From Camellia lanceoleosa (lineage: Eukaryota; Streptophyta; Magnoliopsida; Ericales; Theaceae), in the NCBI GenBank assembly GCA_025200525.1, contig CM045762.1, positions 74,459,217 through 74,523,216 on the forward strand: DNA of 64,000 bases, written 5' to 3'. The translations under genes and the position numbers were made by a program. Shown here one piece after another: positions 33,751 through 44,889 of the stretch; within the stretch, counting starts at the first letter, position 1; the number at the start of each line of letters is the position of its first letter. Under the pieces are notes generated by a model, which did no database searches, had not been told where the DNA came from, and saw nothing but the letters and a program-made list of their open reading frames with translations.

Positions 33751-34928
33751 TATTTGGGGTGTTCTAAATAAGTGTACTTTTTTATTTTTTTTAAAAAAAA
33801 GTAGAAAAAAAAAAATGATTGTTTGGAATAATTTTTTGACTTTTTATGAAAAAATATATTTTAAAATATTATATAAAATAGCAAAACTATCATATTACTC
33901 CTAATATGGTGGCCAGCATACTTTAGAAGATGTATGAGAGAAGTTGTCTCCAGTCCGAGATAAGATTAGACGGTGTTGTTTAGTTTGTGGGAGTTCATTA
34001 CGAGTCTTGTTTTGATAATCAGAACTGATTAATGTGTACAACTCACCGAGTACTACATGCTTGTTAAAAATCACATTGATTGGATATCGATAGCTATCTT
34101 ATCGATTTAGTTTTTTGTCAGTCATTAACTTGTTCATCGTCTTTTTTTATATATAAAACTGATTTGATTATATAGTGATCGGTATCCGATCAACATGATT
34201 TTTACGTAAATATATAGTACTCGACAAGTTCTACACATTAAGCAGTTTAGATTATCAAAACGGAACCCATGATAGGCTCCTATGAACATAACAACATCGT
34301 CCTGTGTACATTTTTGTGCACCGCCTGTGCAGACTGTACCATTACTTCAATAGACTTGTTGGTAGGGGTGTAATTTTGGCTGAGAGGAGGTGGTCCGGTT
34401 GGGTTGGAACCAAGCCTCCACCGAGGCTCGATCATGGCACGGGCTATCGTTTTGTCTTGGCCCGGCTATGGCGGCCTTGGTCCGTTCAAGTAAGCCCACC
34501 AAAAATGGCGACCCACCTGATGCCGATTGTTATTTTTAATGGAAAATAATAAATTTTTGGTAGAAAAAATAAAAAAATTTCTTTAGGCCTGCCTAAGCCC
34601 CACCAAAGCCAAAGCCTAGGCCAGGGCCAGCCTTGTGCCCGGCCGCCCGGCCTCAGCTTGAATACCCCTGGCTCAGGCTTGGGCTTGGCCCGGCCTGGTT
34701 TTCGTCCATGGGTCGCTCTACCACTGATTTTTTGACGGGAGCCCTCAAGACCCGACATGGTCCTGGTCCGGCCCGAGCCCGGATGGGCCGGCCTGGGCCA
34801 AAATTACACCCCTACTTGTTGGCTGTACCTTTTTTTTGTGTAAATGTATTTTTTTAATAGGGATAACTTTTTAACTTTTTGAGTAATTTTTTAGATTTTT
34901 GTCTTTTTTTAACAAGCCAAACCAGCCC
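33751..34928 (-). mobile_element. Foldback Tourist-like element split by a hAT MITE
   Basis: Reverse-oriented copy of the ~760-bp family. It starts near tttggggtgttctaaataag, has the internal pair gagtcttgttttgataatca / agattatcaaaacggaaccc, and ends aacaagccaaaccagccc. Removing the 452-bp hAT element at 34363-34814 and one 8-bp duplication leaves about 720 bp, close to the family length. Confidence 0.78.
34363..34814. mobile_element. hAT MITE nested in foldback element
   Basis: Perfect 18-bp terminal inverted repeats TAGGGGTGTAATTTTGGC / GCCAAAATTACACCCCTA. Perfect 8-bp duplication CTTGTTGG at 34355-34362 and 34815-34822. The interior is GC-rich (ggcccggc-type repeats) in strong contrast to its surroundings. 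No transposase. The intact repeats and duplication point to a comparatively recent insertion. Confidence 0.95.
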
Positions 34929-34930
34929 TT

Positions 34931-35165
34931 TGTCTTTGTTTGGGATATAAGTTGGTTTTTAATTTTTTGACTTTTTGATTATTTTAGCTTGGGGTTAAAA
35001 AGTATCGTTTAGGATAGATTTTTTTGTTTTTTGACTTTTGTGAGAAAAAAATTGAAATGATTATATTTTAAATGTGACATTTTGTTTTATTAAGTTAAAA
35101 AATCTACTTTTTTTTGTTAGTAAAATAGCCCCAACCTAACCCAAACCTTCATGCCAAACATAGCC
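34931..35165. mobile_element. Tourist-like MITE
   Basis: Left end tgtctttgtttgggatataa, right end catgccaaacatagcc, with the typical interior gacttttgtgagaaaaaaat. It abuts the foldback element. The target duplication is unclear. Confidence 0.6.
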
Positions 35166-36660
35166 TTTATGACTATTTTAGTTTGAGATTAAAAAGTATT
35201 GTTTGGAATGAGTTTTTTTTTGACGTTTTTTAGAAAAAAAAAATAAAATGATCATGATTTAGATGTGACATTTTATTTTATCAATTTTTTCAGCCTATTT
35301 TATTTTTTTGACTAAAATACTAACCAAAATAACTTATGCCAAACACAGCCTTTATTTGTGTTTTTTTTTTTTTTGATTTTTATAAAAAAAATAAAATAAT
35401 TATAATTTAAATGTGACAATTTATCATATTAATTTTTTTAACCTATTTCATCTTTAATTTAACCAAAAAATAAAAAACAATCAACATCCCAAACCTTAAA
35501 ATCTTAAATTTGGAATGATATCTCTTGTAATCATCTAGATTAACGTGTGGTACAATTCAAAAATGTTTGACTTCTAAGTCAAGAACTTTAATAGATAATG
35601 GGTGAAGTCCACCCATTTATGTAATATTTTGATTTTAATTATTTATTTTTCCATTGTCACCAAAGTAGAACTCAATTTGGAGATTTACTCGTAAAGCTCT
35701 CTATCATCACTAGTTATAATTAATAAAAAAATAATGTTTAGAAACTTTAATTTGAGAATTTTAATGGTAGATTTCACATAATAATGTGATGTTTTAATTT
35801 TTTAATTTTTGTTTTGATTTTTCTTTTATTTACTTATTATATCACTAAAATTCATATTTAAATTCTGATTTTATAGTTCTTTATCACTGTCCTTAGTAAA
35901 ATTGTATTCACATCCAAATTTATAATTTATAATAACACCGGATATGGAGATGTTATTTGATAATCTTAAAAGACGTGTGCGTTTGGTGGAGGGCGAAAAA
36001 TTTATAATTTTTTATTAGGTGATTTGAAAAGTAACTAAAAAATAAAGATTTTCCACCATTGATTAAGGACAGGGCATGACGCAGCTAGATCATGAAACAA
36101 TTTTCCACCATTGTTTCGTGGAATAAAGTTATATGTTTTAATTGATATATTAATAAATAATATGATATAATTTTAAATATTTTATAATTTATATAATAGA
36201 TGAGATTTATAATTTTGAAATGATAATATCATAATATGTATTAATATACTAATTGATATATCAATTAATACATGTAGCGCTATTGTAATTTTTCGTAGTA
36301 TAATATAAAGCTCTCGTTTGGCATCAAGTTAAAAGATTAAAATAGTCAAAAAGATAAAATAAAATAGACTAAACAATTAATAAAATAAAATATCATATCC
36401 AAATTATAATTATTTTTTTTTTGTAATATAATATAAAGCTCTCATTTGGCATCGAGCTACAAGGTTAAAATAGTTTTAAAAAAATAAAATACACTAAAAA
36501 GATAAAATAAATTAAAAAATTAATAAAATAAAATATTATTCTAAATTATAATTATTTTTTTTTTTCACAAAAATCAAAACATCAAAAAAATCTAAATTTT
36601 TTAAATCCAAATTAAAATAATTAAAAAGTCAAAATACTAACCCAGCAAATGAAGCCAAAC
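35166..36660. other. Spacer with MITE remnants
   Basis: Further truncated copies of the Tourist-like family lie at about 35166-35355 (right end tgccaaacacagcc). Two overlapping starts at about 36310 and 36440 (ctctcgtttggcatcaag, ctctcatttggcatcgag) share one right end at about 36650 (gaagccaaacagatgcc). No coding sequence was recognised between them. Confidence 0.5.
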
Positions 36661-36687
36661 AGATGCCAGGTAGAGTCGTACTACTCA

Positions 36688-36739
36688 ACGCGCTTTTAAA
36701 AAACGCGTATAACTACTATAAATAACACGCGTTACGCGT
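36688..36739 (+). promoter_or_regulatory. Promoter of the calmodulin-like gene: TATA box with four CGCG boxes
   Basis: A TATA box (tataaata, 36717-36724) lies 106 bp upstream of the ATG. Four CGCG-box matches surround it: acgcgc 36688-36693, and acgcgt at 36703-36708, 36727-36732 and 36734-36739. This core (VCGCGB) is the known binding site of CAMTA calmodulin-binding transcription factors. The sites are seen directly; binding is inferred. Confidence 0.65.
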
Positions 36740-36829
36740 ATAACTTACCATAACATAAATGACACGGACGAACGTTGAACGAAAGATCTCAGTTCTGCTG
36801 AGCTCAGTCTCTTGTTCTCCATCTCTACG

Positions 36830-37306
36830 ATGGCGAAGAGTTCAAGCAACGGTAAACATTCACTGACGACGCTAGGCAACATGGAAGAAGTAGAAAAAGT
36901 GTTCAAAAAATTCGATGCCAATGGCGACGGAAAGATATCCGCCTCGGAGCTCCGAGCGGTCCTCAGTGCACTCGGCTCCGATACTTCTCCCGAGGAAGTC
37001 CAGCGAGTAATGTCGGAGATCGACAGCGACGGCGATGGATTCATTGATCTCCGCGAGTTCGCTAATTTTCACCGGAGAGGATCGGACGACGATGATGACA
37101 GCAGTAGCAAAGAGCTTCGCGATGCCTTCGATTTGTACGATCAGGACGGGAATGGATTGATATCGGTGAAGGAATTGCACTCTGTGTTGAAGAGCTTAGG
37201 AGAGAAGTGCTCGTGGAGAGATTGTTTGAAGATGATCAAATCTGTTGATGTTGATGGCGATGGATGTGTTAATTTTGAAGAATTCAAGAAGATGATGAAG
37301 GCTTGA
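36830..37306 (+). CDS. Calmodulin-like protein, four EF-hands (CML23/24-type)
   Basis: Intronless gene of 158 codons, probably a cytosolic or nuclear Ca2+ sensor that relays calcium signals by binding target proteins. Four canonical EF-hand loops are seen: residues 29-40 ([12 protein letters not shown]), 65-76 ([12 protein letters not shown]), 104-115 ([12 protein letters not shown]) and 140-151 ([12 protein letters not shown]). Each has D at loop position 1, G at 6 and E at 12, so all should bind calcium. An acidic linker (about 85-90, DDDDD) separates the two EF pairs. No membrane segment, signal peptide or CaaX end. The C-terminal LGEKCS...[11 protein letters not shown] block matches the Arabidopsis CML23/CML24 (TCH2) group. 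I chose the ATG at 36830; the longer frame upstream starts at a TTG and lacks an ATG. The frame is intact, the gene is GC-richer than its surroundings, and it is the only clear functional host gene here. Confidence 0.95.
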   Translation: MAKSSSNGKHSLTTLGNMEEVEKVFKKFDANGDGKISASELRAVLSALGSDTSPEEVQRVMSEIDSDGDGFIDLREFANFHRRGSDDDDDSSSKELRDAFDLYDQDGNGLISVKELHSVLKSLGEKCSWRDCLKMIKSVDVDGDGCVNFEEFKKMMKA

Positions 37307-38318
37307 GTTAGGGTTTGAATAGTTGGCTTATGAATCGATAATCGACGTCTTTGATCATGTTCAATGGAATTGTTGCACATTTTAGCGCCATTTTTTTTAC
37401 TATTGAGCGGGAAGGGAATTCTCACTCTCTCTTTACAGATAAACATTCTTAGTTCAAAATCTTCCCTCTTATACTATTTTCAAAATACTCACCATCATTC
37501 AATTTTGTGAAAATTCATTCTGTTTGATTTTGAATTGTCAAAATTAATTTTTGAATTTTTAATTCGAATTTTTCTTTTTCTTTTTTAGTTAACTTTTTAA
37601 ATAATTTAAATAAGTTTTTATTTTTATTTTTTATATATTTTAAAAGCAAAATGTTTGTGAAAATTTACTAAATTTTTGTATGTTTTAGTATTTAGTGAAT
37701 TTTTGAAATTTTTTTTCCAAAATTTGTATTTATCTAAAAGGTTTAAAAAAAATAACTAAAATATTAAAAAAGTTCATTAAAAATAAAAATTACAAATTAA
37801 AATTATAAAAATGAACAGATAATTGTGAATATATTTTAATAGAAGCTATACATATTTGATGATGTTATACCTCTCTCTGCTGCTACCAAAAAGGCACTCT
37901 GCATCTCACAACAAGGTGAGTGGTTTTATCGATGATATTTGTTTGGAATATTTATTGAATTTGAGTAATTGTTGAATTTGTTGTATGATTGTTGTATTGT
38001 GCTGTTTAGACTTTTTTACATAATTATTCATGTAAGTTTTCATGTTTTTAAAAATATACTAATAATAATGTCTTCCTAACTGACTTGACAAAAAAAAGAT
38101 TTTTTATATTTGTGTGCAAAGTACTATAGTTTTAAAAATCAGCTGTTAAGGATTTCGTATGGGTAATGACTTTTCAAGATTTTGAATCAGATTGGTTGGG
38201 TGAACCAATTTTGCAGTCGTTGACTGGTTTTCATTAGGACATCGTGCCCGTACATTCAGTTAATGATTTTTAAAATTTTGCAAACTGTAACACCTAAGTC
38301 CCAATATGTATAGACTAA
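37307..38318. other. 3' flank of the calmodulin-like gene, then AT-rich spacer
   Basis: The probable 3' UTR runs for about 150 bp after the stop. From about 37500 the DNA is low-complexity A/T with weak internal inverted symmetry (gtgaaaatttactaaattttt / tagtgaatttttgaaatttt). No further exon was seen. Confidence 0.45.
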
Positions 38319-38588
38319 GGGATTGTTTGGAGTGTCTTAAATAAGTTTATTTTTTATCTTTTTGAACTAAAAAATAGAGGTTAAAAATATAAATGTTTGG
38401 GTTAATTTTTTAATTTTTTTATAGAAAAATGTGTAATAAAAAATTATAAAAATTGATTTGTAGGAAAAAAATTCGATTTAAGAATTGTGCAGTCGTAATT
38501 GTTGACTTTTAGTTAATAATGTTAATTTTTTAACTTTTTAAATAACTTAATAACTTTTTAATTTTTTAATTATATGTCAAACTTGGCC
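38319..38588 (-). mobile_element. Tourist-like element, deletion derivative of foldback family
   Basis: Ends GGGATTGTTTGGAGTGTC and, inverted, GGCCAAGTTTGACATATAA, with TAA duplications at 38316-38318 and 38589-38591. The ends are those of the ~760-bp family but the internal foldback is missing, as in the copy inside the copia integrase. Confidence 0.78.
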
Positions 38589-38774
38589 TAATACTGATTC
38601 GATATTGATACCATCAAATAATGGAGCGGATTTGAATATTACTTTTTTTTTGAATAAGAGGATTCAAACATTACTTTTTGAACAAGAGGACAGACTTGAA
38701 AAGAATGGTCTTTTTCTATAGTTGTGTGTGGTGTGGTCAATTCTACCATTTGTGTCGTATGCTCAACGCCAATC

Positions 38775-39180
38775 ACTGGTTATCATTTTTTAAAAATATT
38801 TTTTAATAAATTTTATTTTTTTTATTTTTTTGTGTTTTTTTTATTTTTATTAAATTTTTTTAATATTTTAAGTAATTTTTTTAATTTTTAAACATACCTA
38901 ACATATATATACTTAAAAAATAAAAAAAAAATAAAATTTTTTTTAAAAAATTAACTAAATACCAAAAATAAAAATAAAAACGAAAATTCAGTATATTTTT
39001 TATATTTTTATGTATTTATTAATTTTTTACTTTTTAGATATATCTAAGTAAGGTGTATCTAAAAAAGTAAAAAAAAAATTTAAAATTTTAAAAATATTCA
39101 TTAAAAACAAATAAACACGAAAATCAAAAAACTCAACTTTTAAAAAACTTAATTAAAAAAACTCAAACCAAATACACTTG
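38775..39180. repeat. AT-rich repeat family, copy 2
   Basis: It aligns in order with 27095-27535 (ttttttaatattttaag, catatatatacttaaaaaat, attcagtatatttttt, atgtatttattaatttttt). No termini recognised. Confidence 0.65.
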
Positions 39181-41154
39181 CTAGTTATTTGTTTTTAATG
39201 TTTAAAATTAATATTTTAGCAATAACTCAGCAACTCATTTGTCTTACTAAGATTATTTGAATTTAAAATATTGATTTGTCATTGATCATTAAATAAATGC
39301 TTATACTTTTTTTTTTTTACTTGTAATGAAGAGGATTCAAATAATGCTTTTTGCATAGGAGGAGAGACTTAACAAATTCACACAATGAGAAATACCCAAC
39401 AACAATTCAGAAGGATTAAACTCACTACACACATTCAATTTCAAAAACTGCCCAAAGTTTTGGATTAGAATTACTAGTTTATTTAGCCAAAATTTTTTCT
39501 TGCATCAAGTGCTCTGTTGATGAATTAGGTTTGCATTTACTTTCCATGTGTATAGTAGTAGGGCACAATGGGTACCACAAATTTTCATATTCCACTCCAG
39601 GTTTCTTTAGCCATGTATACTCAAGTTCCTAGCCAAAATTTGGCGATGGCGCTTCTCAAGTTACCTCTGGTCGGCTATCATGTATGTGTTAATGTTTTAA
39701 TTATTTTTATTTTATTAAACCTTGTTTTGCATGGTTTCAAAAAATTTGTTTTTAATTTGTTTTGCTAATACAATTTTTTTTACCCAAATTCTCAAAATTC
39801 AGAAAATAATTTAAAATATTTCATAAAAAATGGGCATATAAAGTTTTCAAAATTTTCAAATATAAAAGTTTTCATATATTTTAGAGTATAGCTAACAAAA
39901 AATGGTCAGTACCAAACTCTCAATGTCTCTAGACAATTCTTTAAGCCTTTGCCTCATATAAGAAATGGTTGGTGTAACTTATTTGAGTTATTTATAGTAA
40001 TTTTTATTTTATTTTATTCTAAGAATCTAACCGTTTTGTATAGTTTCTACTTAAATAAAATTCATTCATGCTCAAATGTACCAATCATCTATAGAGAGAG
40101 TATTGATGTAAGCTTTACAAACTGTACTATTTCATGTTTGCATTATGTACTAGTTAAACCTCTAAATTATGACTAGTAATAAATTTTCAATATTCGAAAA
40201 TTGTTACATTTGGGGATGTGACCATCTTTTGCTTTCTTTTGTGTGTGTGTGTGTGGAACATTTAGTGTGATTTACTTCCATTTAAAAAATAAAAATCATT
40301 AAATTTCATTTTACAATCTCTTCTAATATTAATTCATTCACATCACATGTACGAGATTAAAAAATAAATTTGTTCACTGATTTTTTTAGTGTGTGATCTA
40401 AAATGTAAGTTTTACTATTCTCAATCAATCAAAATGTATATATTATTCCCACACTTGTGTGAACAAAATCGATAATGATGAAATCTTCATTTTGCTATTT
40501 ATAAGGGGGTCCTGTTATGGTGTGCAACCGTTTAAGGTTGCACACCATATGCAACCAATATAAAAAGTGTAAGTAGAAGGTGTAAACATAAATCAGGATA
40601 GCAAACAGAAAGGCGTAAGTGTAAGGTGTAAATTGCACACTTAAGAAAAGTCCTTTATAAGGAAGCCTATGGTCTATTCATGTGTGCATACCACAAGCTA
40701 GGTAGCATGCATTGCAACAATTATTACATTGTACATCATATAATTATAACTCAACTAACAACTACCTAAAGTTTTGAATTTGATTTTGTTCACACTTTGA
40801 AAAAATGAATAAACGAAACACAACTTCTCATTGTTCTAATGGGTACACCAAAACTTCTCATTCTCATTGAAAATAATGGGATATTTATCTAAAAAATGTA
40901 TTGATCCGTTTAAGGTTGTGAATTGCTTGGTAACTTGCCTTTTCCTTTTAACTCCTCCTTAGAGCTTTTTCAATGGTAACATTAAAATGATAGTGTCAGT
41001 CAACAAGCAAAAATATAAATATATATATATTTTAAGGAGTAACAAGAAGATAGCAAACTAAAGTGTAAATTTTTACTCCAGACCGTTGTGTTAAATAGTT
41101 AATTGAGCATTTATAATAGGTTTATAAAGATGGTTGTGTTAAATAGTTAGTTAA
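39181..41154. other. Spacer, no gene seen
   Basis: AT-rich DNA with short unremarkable frames. A small inverted repeat is listed separately at 40519-40547. A second copy of the MITE end gagctttttcaatgg lies at 40962 without a matching partner. Confidence 0.5.
40519..40547. repeat. Short perfect stem-loop
   Basis: ggtgtgcaacc, a 6-nt loop, then ggttgcacacc: an 11-bp perfect stem. Partial repeats (atgcaacc, tgcacactt) follow within 100 bp. It may be the end of an unrecognised small element. Confidence 0.6.
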
Positions 41155-41608
41155 GAGCTTCTTCAATGGGTTGATAAAACCCATTGCTAGTGTCATATAT
41201 TAGCTTACAATAACGATCAGCAAGATTTTTTTTGCTACAATGATATTGTTAATTTGTTAGTTTGGTTGTTTGCTAATTGCAAAAACATTTTAGCTAACAT
41301 GGACGAAAGAGAAGAGAGAGACAAGGAAGGGTTAGGAGCAAGATTGACAGAAAAGGGAGCAAAGAAGACAATAATGGGTGGTTGGTGGTTGGTGGTTGGC
41401 GGTTGGCGGTTGGCACATAACTTTTCTCTTTTAAGACATAAATAAATTTATATAGATGTATATATACATATTTTATTAGAGCACATACTCATTCTTTAAA
41501 TTAATAAACACTTAACAAACACAATTAGGTTTTATTTTTTATTTTTTTATGTTTTTATCATGTAACACACTTAAACAAATAATTTGAACTCTATTATTGG
41601 AGATGCTC
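41155..41608. mobile_element. MITE with GAGC(T/A)TCTCCAAT-type ends
   Basis: Left end GAGCTTCTTCAATGGG, right end, inverted, GAGCATCTCCAATAATAG, with TAA duplications at 41152-41154 and 41609-41611. 454 bp. PIF/Harbinger-like target length; no transposase. Confidence 0.7.
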
Positions 41609-42068
41609 TAAATGCATAATTAGGTGGGTTGTTTGTTAAATGTGACTATCATCTTAACTGAAAGGAGAGAGGGAGTGAGAGAGAAAGGTGAGGATGTGTT
41701 GCATAAGAGAAAAAGATAGAATGAAGTGAGTGAGAAAAGAGCAATGATATATCCTTTAATTTTGGAACTCTAATTGAACTTATGTGGCAAGGAATAAAAA
41801 AAAAAAAAAAAGACTAAAATATCACATCACAGTGGGATCCACTCCCATTAAAGCTCATCTATTAGAGCTCTCAATCATTTTTGAGTGAGAAAAAATGAGT
41901 TAATTTTTTTTTTTCATACACTAATATACATTTTAGTTACATCATTGAAGCACACATCCATTCTTTAAACTAAGAAATATTTTAAATGTAAAAATAAATT
42001 TAGTATTATTATTTTTTATTATATAACACACTTAACACACTTGTTCTTTTTTCTTTTTCTTTTCAAAA

Positions 42069-42298
42069 CACCTCCGTTTGGGGACTTATTTTTTTAGCAA
42101 ATTAGTCAAAAAGTTACTAAATTAGTCAAAAAGTCAACCACTCATACCAAAAAGTCAAAGATTCTCTTTTCTCTCTACTTTTTACACATCTTTTCGTAAT
42201 TAGCCAAAAAGTCATCCAAAACATACAAGTTTTTTTTACCTACCTTTTTAGCCAAATAGCCAAAAAGTTACTAAATTAGCCTGTTCTCAAACGAGGCC
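42069..42298. mobile_element. Tourist-like MITE
   Basis: The right end, inverted, is GGCCTCGTTTGAGAACAGG, next to TTA (42299-42301). The left end is acacctccgtttggggactt, where the outermost bases and target copy are mutated. Interior ttagtcaaaaagttactaaa style. Confidence 0.7.
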
Positions 42299-42632
42299 TT
42301 ATTTAAATAATTCATTGTAGACGATCTTAGCAACTAATCACCACAAGAAGATGCTTATTCATTTTCAACAATAATTACTAGTTACATCAACAATAATTAT
42401 TAGTTATATTATATCTTAATTAGTTTCCCTCCAACCACGCAAATCTCCAATACATCATCAATTGGTAAGCGTATATATACATATGAGTCATATTATTTTG
42501 AAAGAAAATTCAATATAATATTTAGCCAAAGTTGGAGGATCCAAAATGGGTCTCCTTAATTAACATCCAAGAGTTTTTCACAAAAAAAGGAACAAGCTTT
42601 ATAAACATAAGCCAAAATGTATGGAGCTAAGG

Positions 42633-43265
42633 TCACATTTCTTTATAAAACAAAGGCTTTGGCAAGAGGGGCAAATTCATACATGATCCTCTGAGAAGAG
42701 GTACATAAGAGAAATTTGCAAAGCCAATACAATAAAAAGAGAAAAATTCCCTATTAGTCACAGGGCCTTCTCTTTTGTTCTCAACCTTGATAAAGTCACT
42801 ATAGAATGAGTTCAGAGAAGGGAGAGAAAAATGGATTTTGAGGCCAGGATAGTCTGGACCAATGGAGGTACCAGTAGAGGATAATCCTAACAGATGACAG
42901 ATGTCAAGGACAGTAGGAGCCATCATCCCACATTTAAATTGAAAGAAATTGAAAGCAGAATTCCAAAAATAAAGAGTAGCAAGTATCAAAAAAGGTTCTT
43001 CTAAAATGGTAAACCTGGACAATTGAAGGGCGTCGAAAAGGTAAAGCTCTTGAAAATCCAGTGTCTTATCAAGGACGACCCGATCATACCATTCCTTCCA
43101 CTCTGGTCTTACTGTGGCCCAGTAGCGATGGGGTCGGTTCATTCTCCAGCTTCTCTAATCGAGACCACCTTCATAAAGGAGGTGATGATCTTCCAGACGT
43201 GAATACAGAGCTGGAAGCTCAATGGGAATTTCCTTAAAAATCGGCCCAAGCACGTAAGTGGTTAG
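42633..43265 (-). pseudogene. Plant mobile domain (aminotransferase-like) protein, decayed fragment
   Basis: Proteins with the plant mobile domain are encoded by some plant transposons and by a few host genes of the MAIN/MAIL group. The minus strand encodes PIELPALYSRLEDHHLLYEG, an in-frame TAG, then WATVRPEWKEWYDRV and CGMMAPTVLDICHLLGLSS. The last of these (pattern C/G-EMxPTLxDVxxLLGLP) is the family hallmark. The frame ends at a stop (42633) after about 169 codons from the first ATG, far shorter than a full domain protein. With the internal stop and no flanking exons it is a broken remnant, probably transposon-derived. Confidence 0.75.
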
Positions 43266-43440
43266 TCAAAAGGGCCTTTTAGTCATAATTTAACAAGCAA
43301 TATAACACCAAACTTGTTTAGTATTTTGTGCCAACATTTCTAATGGGAATTGTTTAATGAAACCTTTTAGGGTACCTTGCTTATCATATGTATATATTTT
43401 TATCATATAATTTTATGATTTGAGTTATATATTTTTGTAA

Positions 43441-43800
43441 CACTACAAAAAAAGTCGTTTTTTGCGACGGCAGGCGGCCGTCGCAAATGCCCCGGGAGCC
43501 GTCGCTAATACTTTTTGCGACGGTAATTTGGCTTTTTGCGACGGTAAGAAGGGGTCGCGACAAAGGGGGTTGCAAAAGAGCTTTAGCGACGGTAAGTCCC
43601 GTCGCCATTAGTTTCTGCGACGGTAAGGTGTGTTTTTTGCGACGGTCATTTTCCTGTCGCCAGTAATAGAAAAAAATGTCAGTTTTCGCGACGCGTAATT
43701 CCGTCGCTAAAAGTGAGTTTCGAGACAACATTACGTCGCTAAAACTCGCATCTTATAAGTCTCGGCGGCAATCGGTTACCGTCGCTAAAGGAGTCTTGTA
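43441..43800. repeat. Left CACTA terminus with subterminal motif cluster
   Basis: It begins with the CACTA inverted repeat. About ten copies of a TTTTGCGACGG or CCGTCGC(A/T)AA motif follow in mixed orientations. In known CACTA elements such clusters bind the TNPA-type protein that pairs the two ends. Confidence 0.85.
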
Positions 43801-44386
43801 AATTCAATTGCCGACTTTTATGACTGTCTTGGTGCCGTCAAAAGCCTATTATTATTTTTATGACGGGTTTTGCTCCGCCTCAAAAAAAAAAAAACTTTGA
43901 AAAATTATTTAAAAATTAAAATAACTCAGATTAAATAAAAAATAATTATAAAAAATCCAAAAATTACGAATAATATAAATACGTATATAAACAAAAGTTG
44001 ACAAATAATGAAAATTAATAATATTGTTCCATTCATAGCAATACATAAATAAAAATTCATAACAATAAAAATTATGCCACTACATAACGTCGCATAATAC
44101 ATACATAATGTTGCTCACAAATTTAAATAACATAAATCAAAATCAAAACCAAAAGTTTTCGTCTTCATTCGTTCGTGGGTTACAAAAACAAAAATTTATC
44201 ATAATCTTGATACGCCCGCATTCCAGAAGAAGCCAACTGCTACTCAGGAAATATCTGAAAAAAAACAAGATAAAAATAATTAAAAACCATATAATGGTGT
44301 TAATATTTTAATTATAAAAAAATATAAAAAAAAATTGACTACTATGTAATTAGAAAGATAGTTTAGTAAATAATTTCGACTGGACC

Positions 44387-44700
44387 GAAATCCGGCTCTA
44401 ACTCCCAAACCGGGAACCCGATTCGAGCCCCGTCTTCTCCCACAAGTCTCTCGTGCCTAGGCGGTCGTGTGTGCCAAGTTTCGTGCTAAACCGACGCCGT
44501 TTGGTGATTTCGGGGCGTTAACTCCTCGAATTCAAGTTTCTTAAGGAAGTAATTTGCCTAAAGTGAAATCCGGCTCTAACTCCCAAACCGGGAACCCGAT
44601 TGGAGCCCCGTCTTCTCCCACAAGTCTCTCGTGCCTAGGCGGTCGTGTGTGCCAAGTTTCGTGCTAAACCGAAATCCGGCTCTAACTCCCAAACCGGGAA
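44387..44700. repeat. GC-rich tandem repeat inside CACTA element
   Basis: A unit starting gaaatccggctctaactccc recurs at 44387, 44565 and 44671. The first interval is 178 bp, the second 106 bp, and the third copy is truncated. About 110 bp of the first two units (to cgtgctaaaccga) are almost identical, implying a recent duplication. Confidence 0.9.
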
Positions 44701-44889
44701 GTACTTTGCCTAAGGAAGTAGTTTGCCTAGAATGTAAAGATACATTTTAGCTTAGAATGCAAAGATACATTTTATACCTGATCTTCTGGTGGTGGTGTAT
44801 ATGGATTCTCGTCTTCTGCAGATTCCCTAAATGCTCGGTGGCCACTCGATGCATCAAGAACCTATGTTAGTCAATGCATAATGTGTTAA

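Noticed and set aside
34304..34857. Pro/Gly/Arg-rich frames near 34.5 kb
   Set aside because: They lie within and across a hAT MITE whose GC-rich interior is open by chance.
39568..40176. Two short frames at 39.6-40.2 kb as host genes
   Set aside because: No recognisable motif, AT-driven composition, no splice or promoter support.
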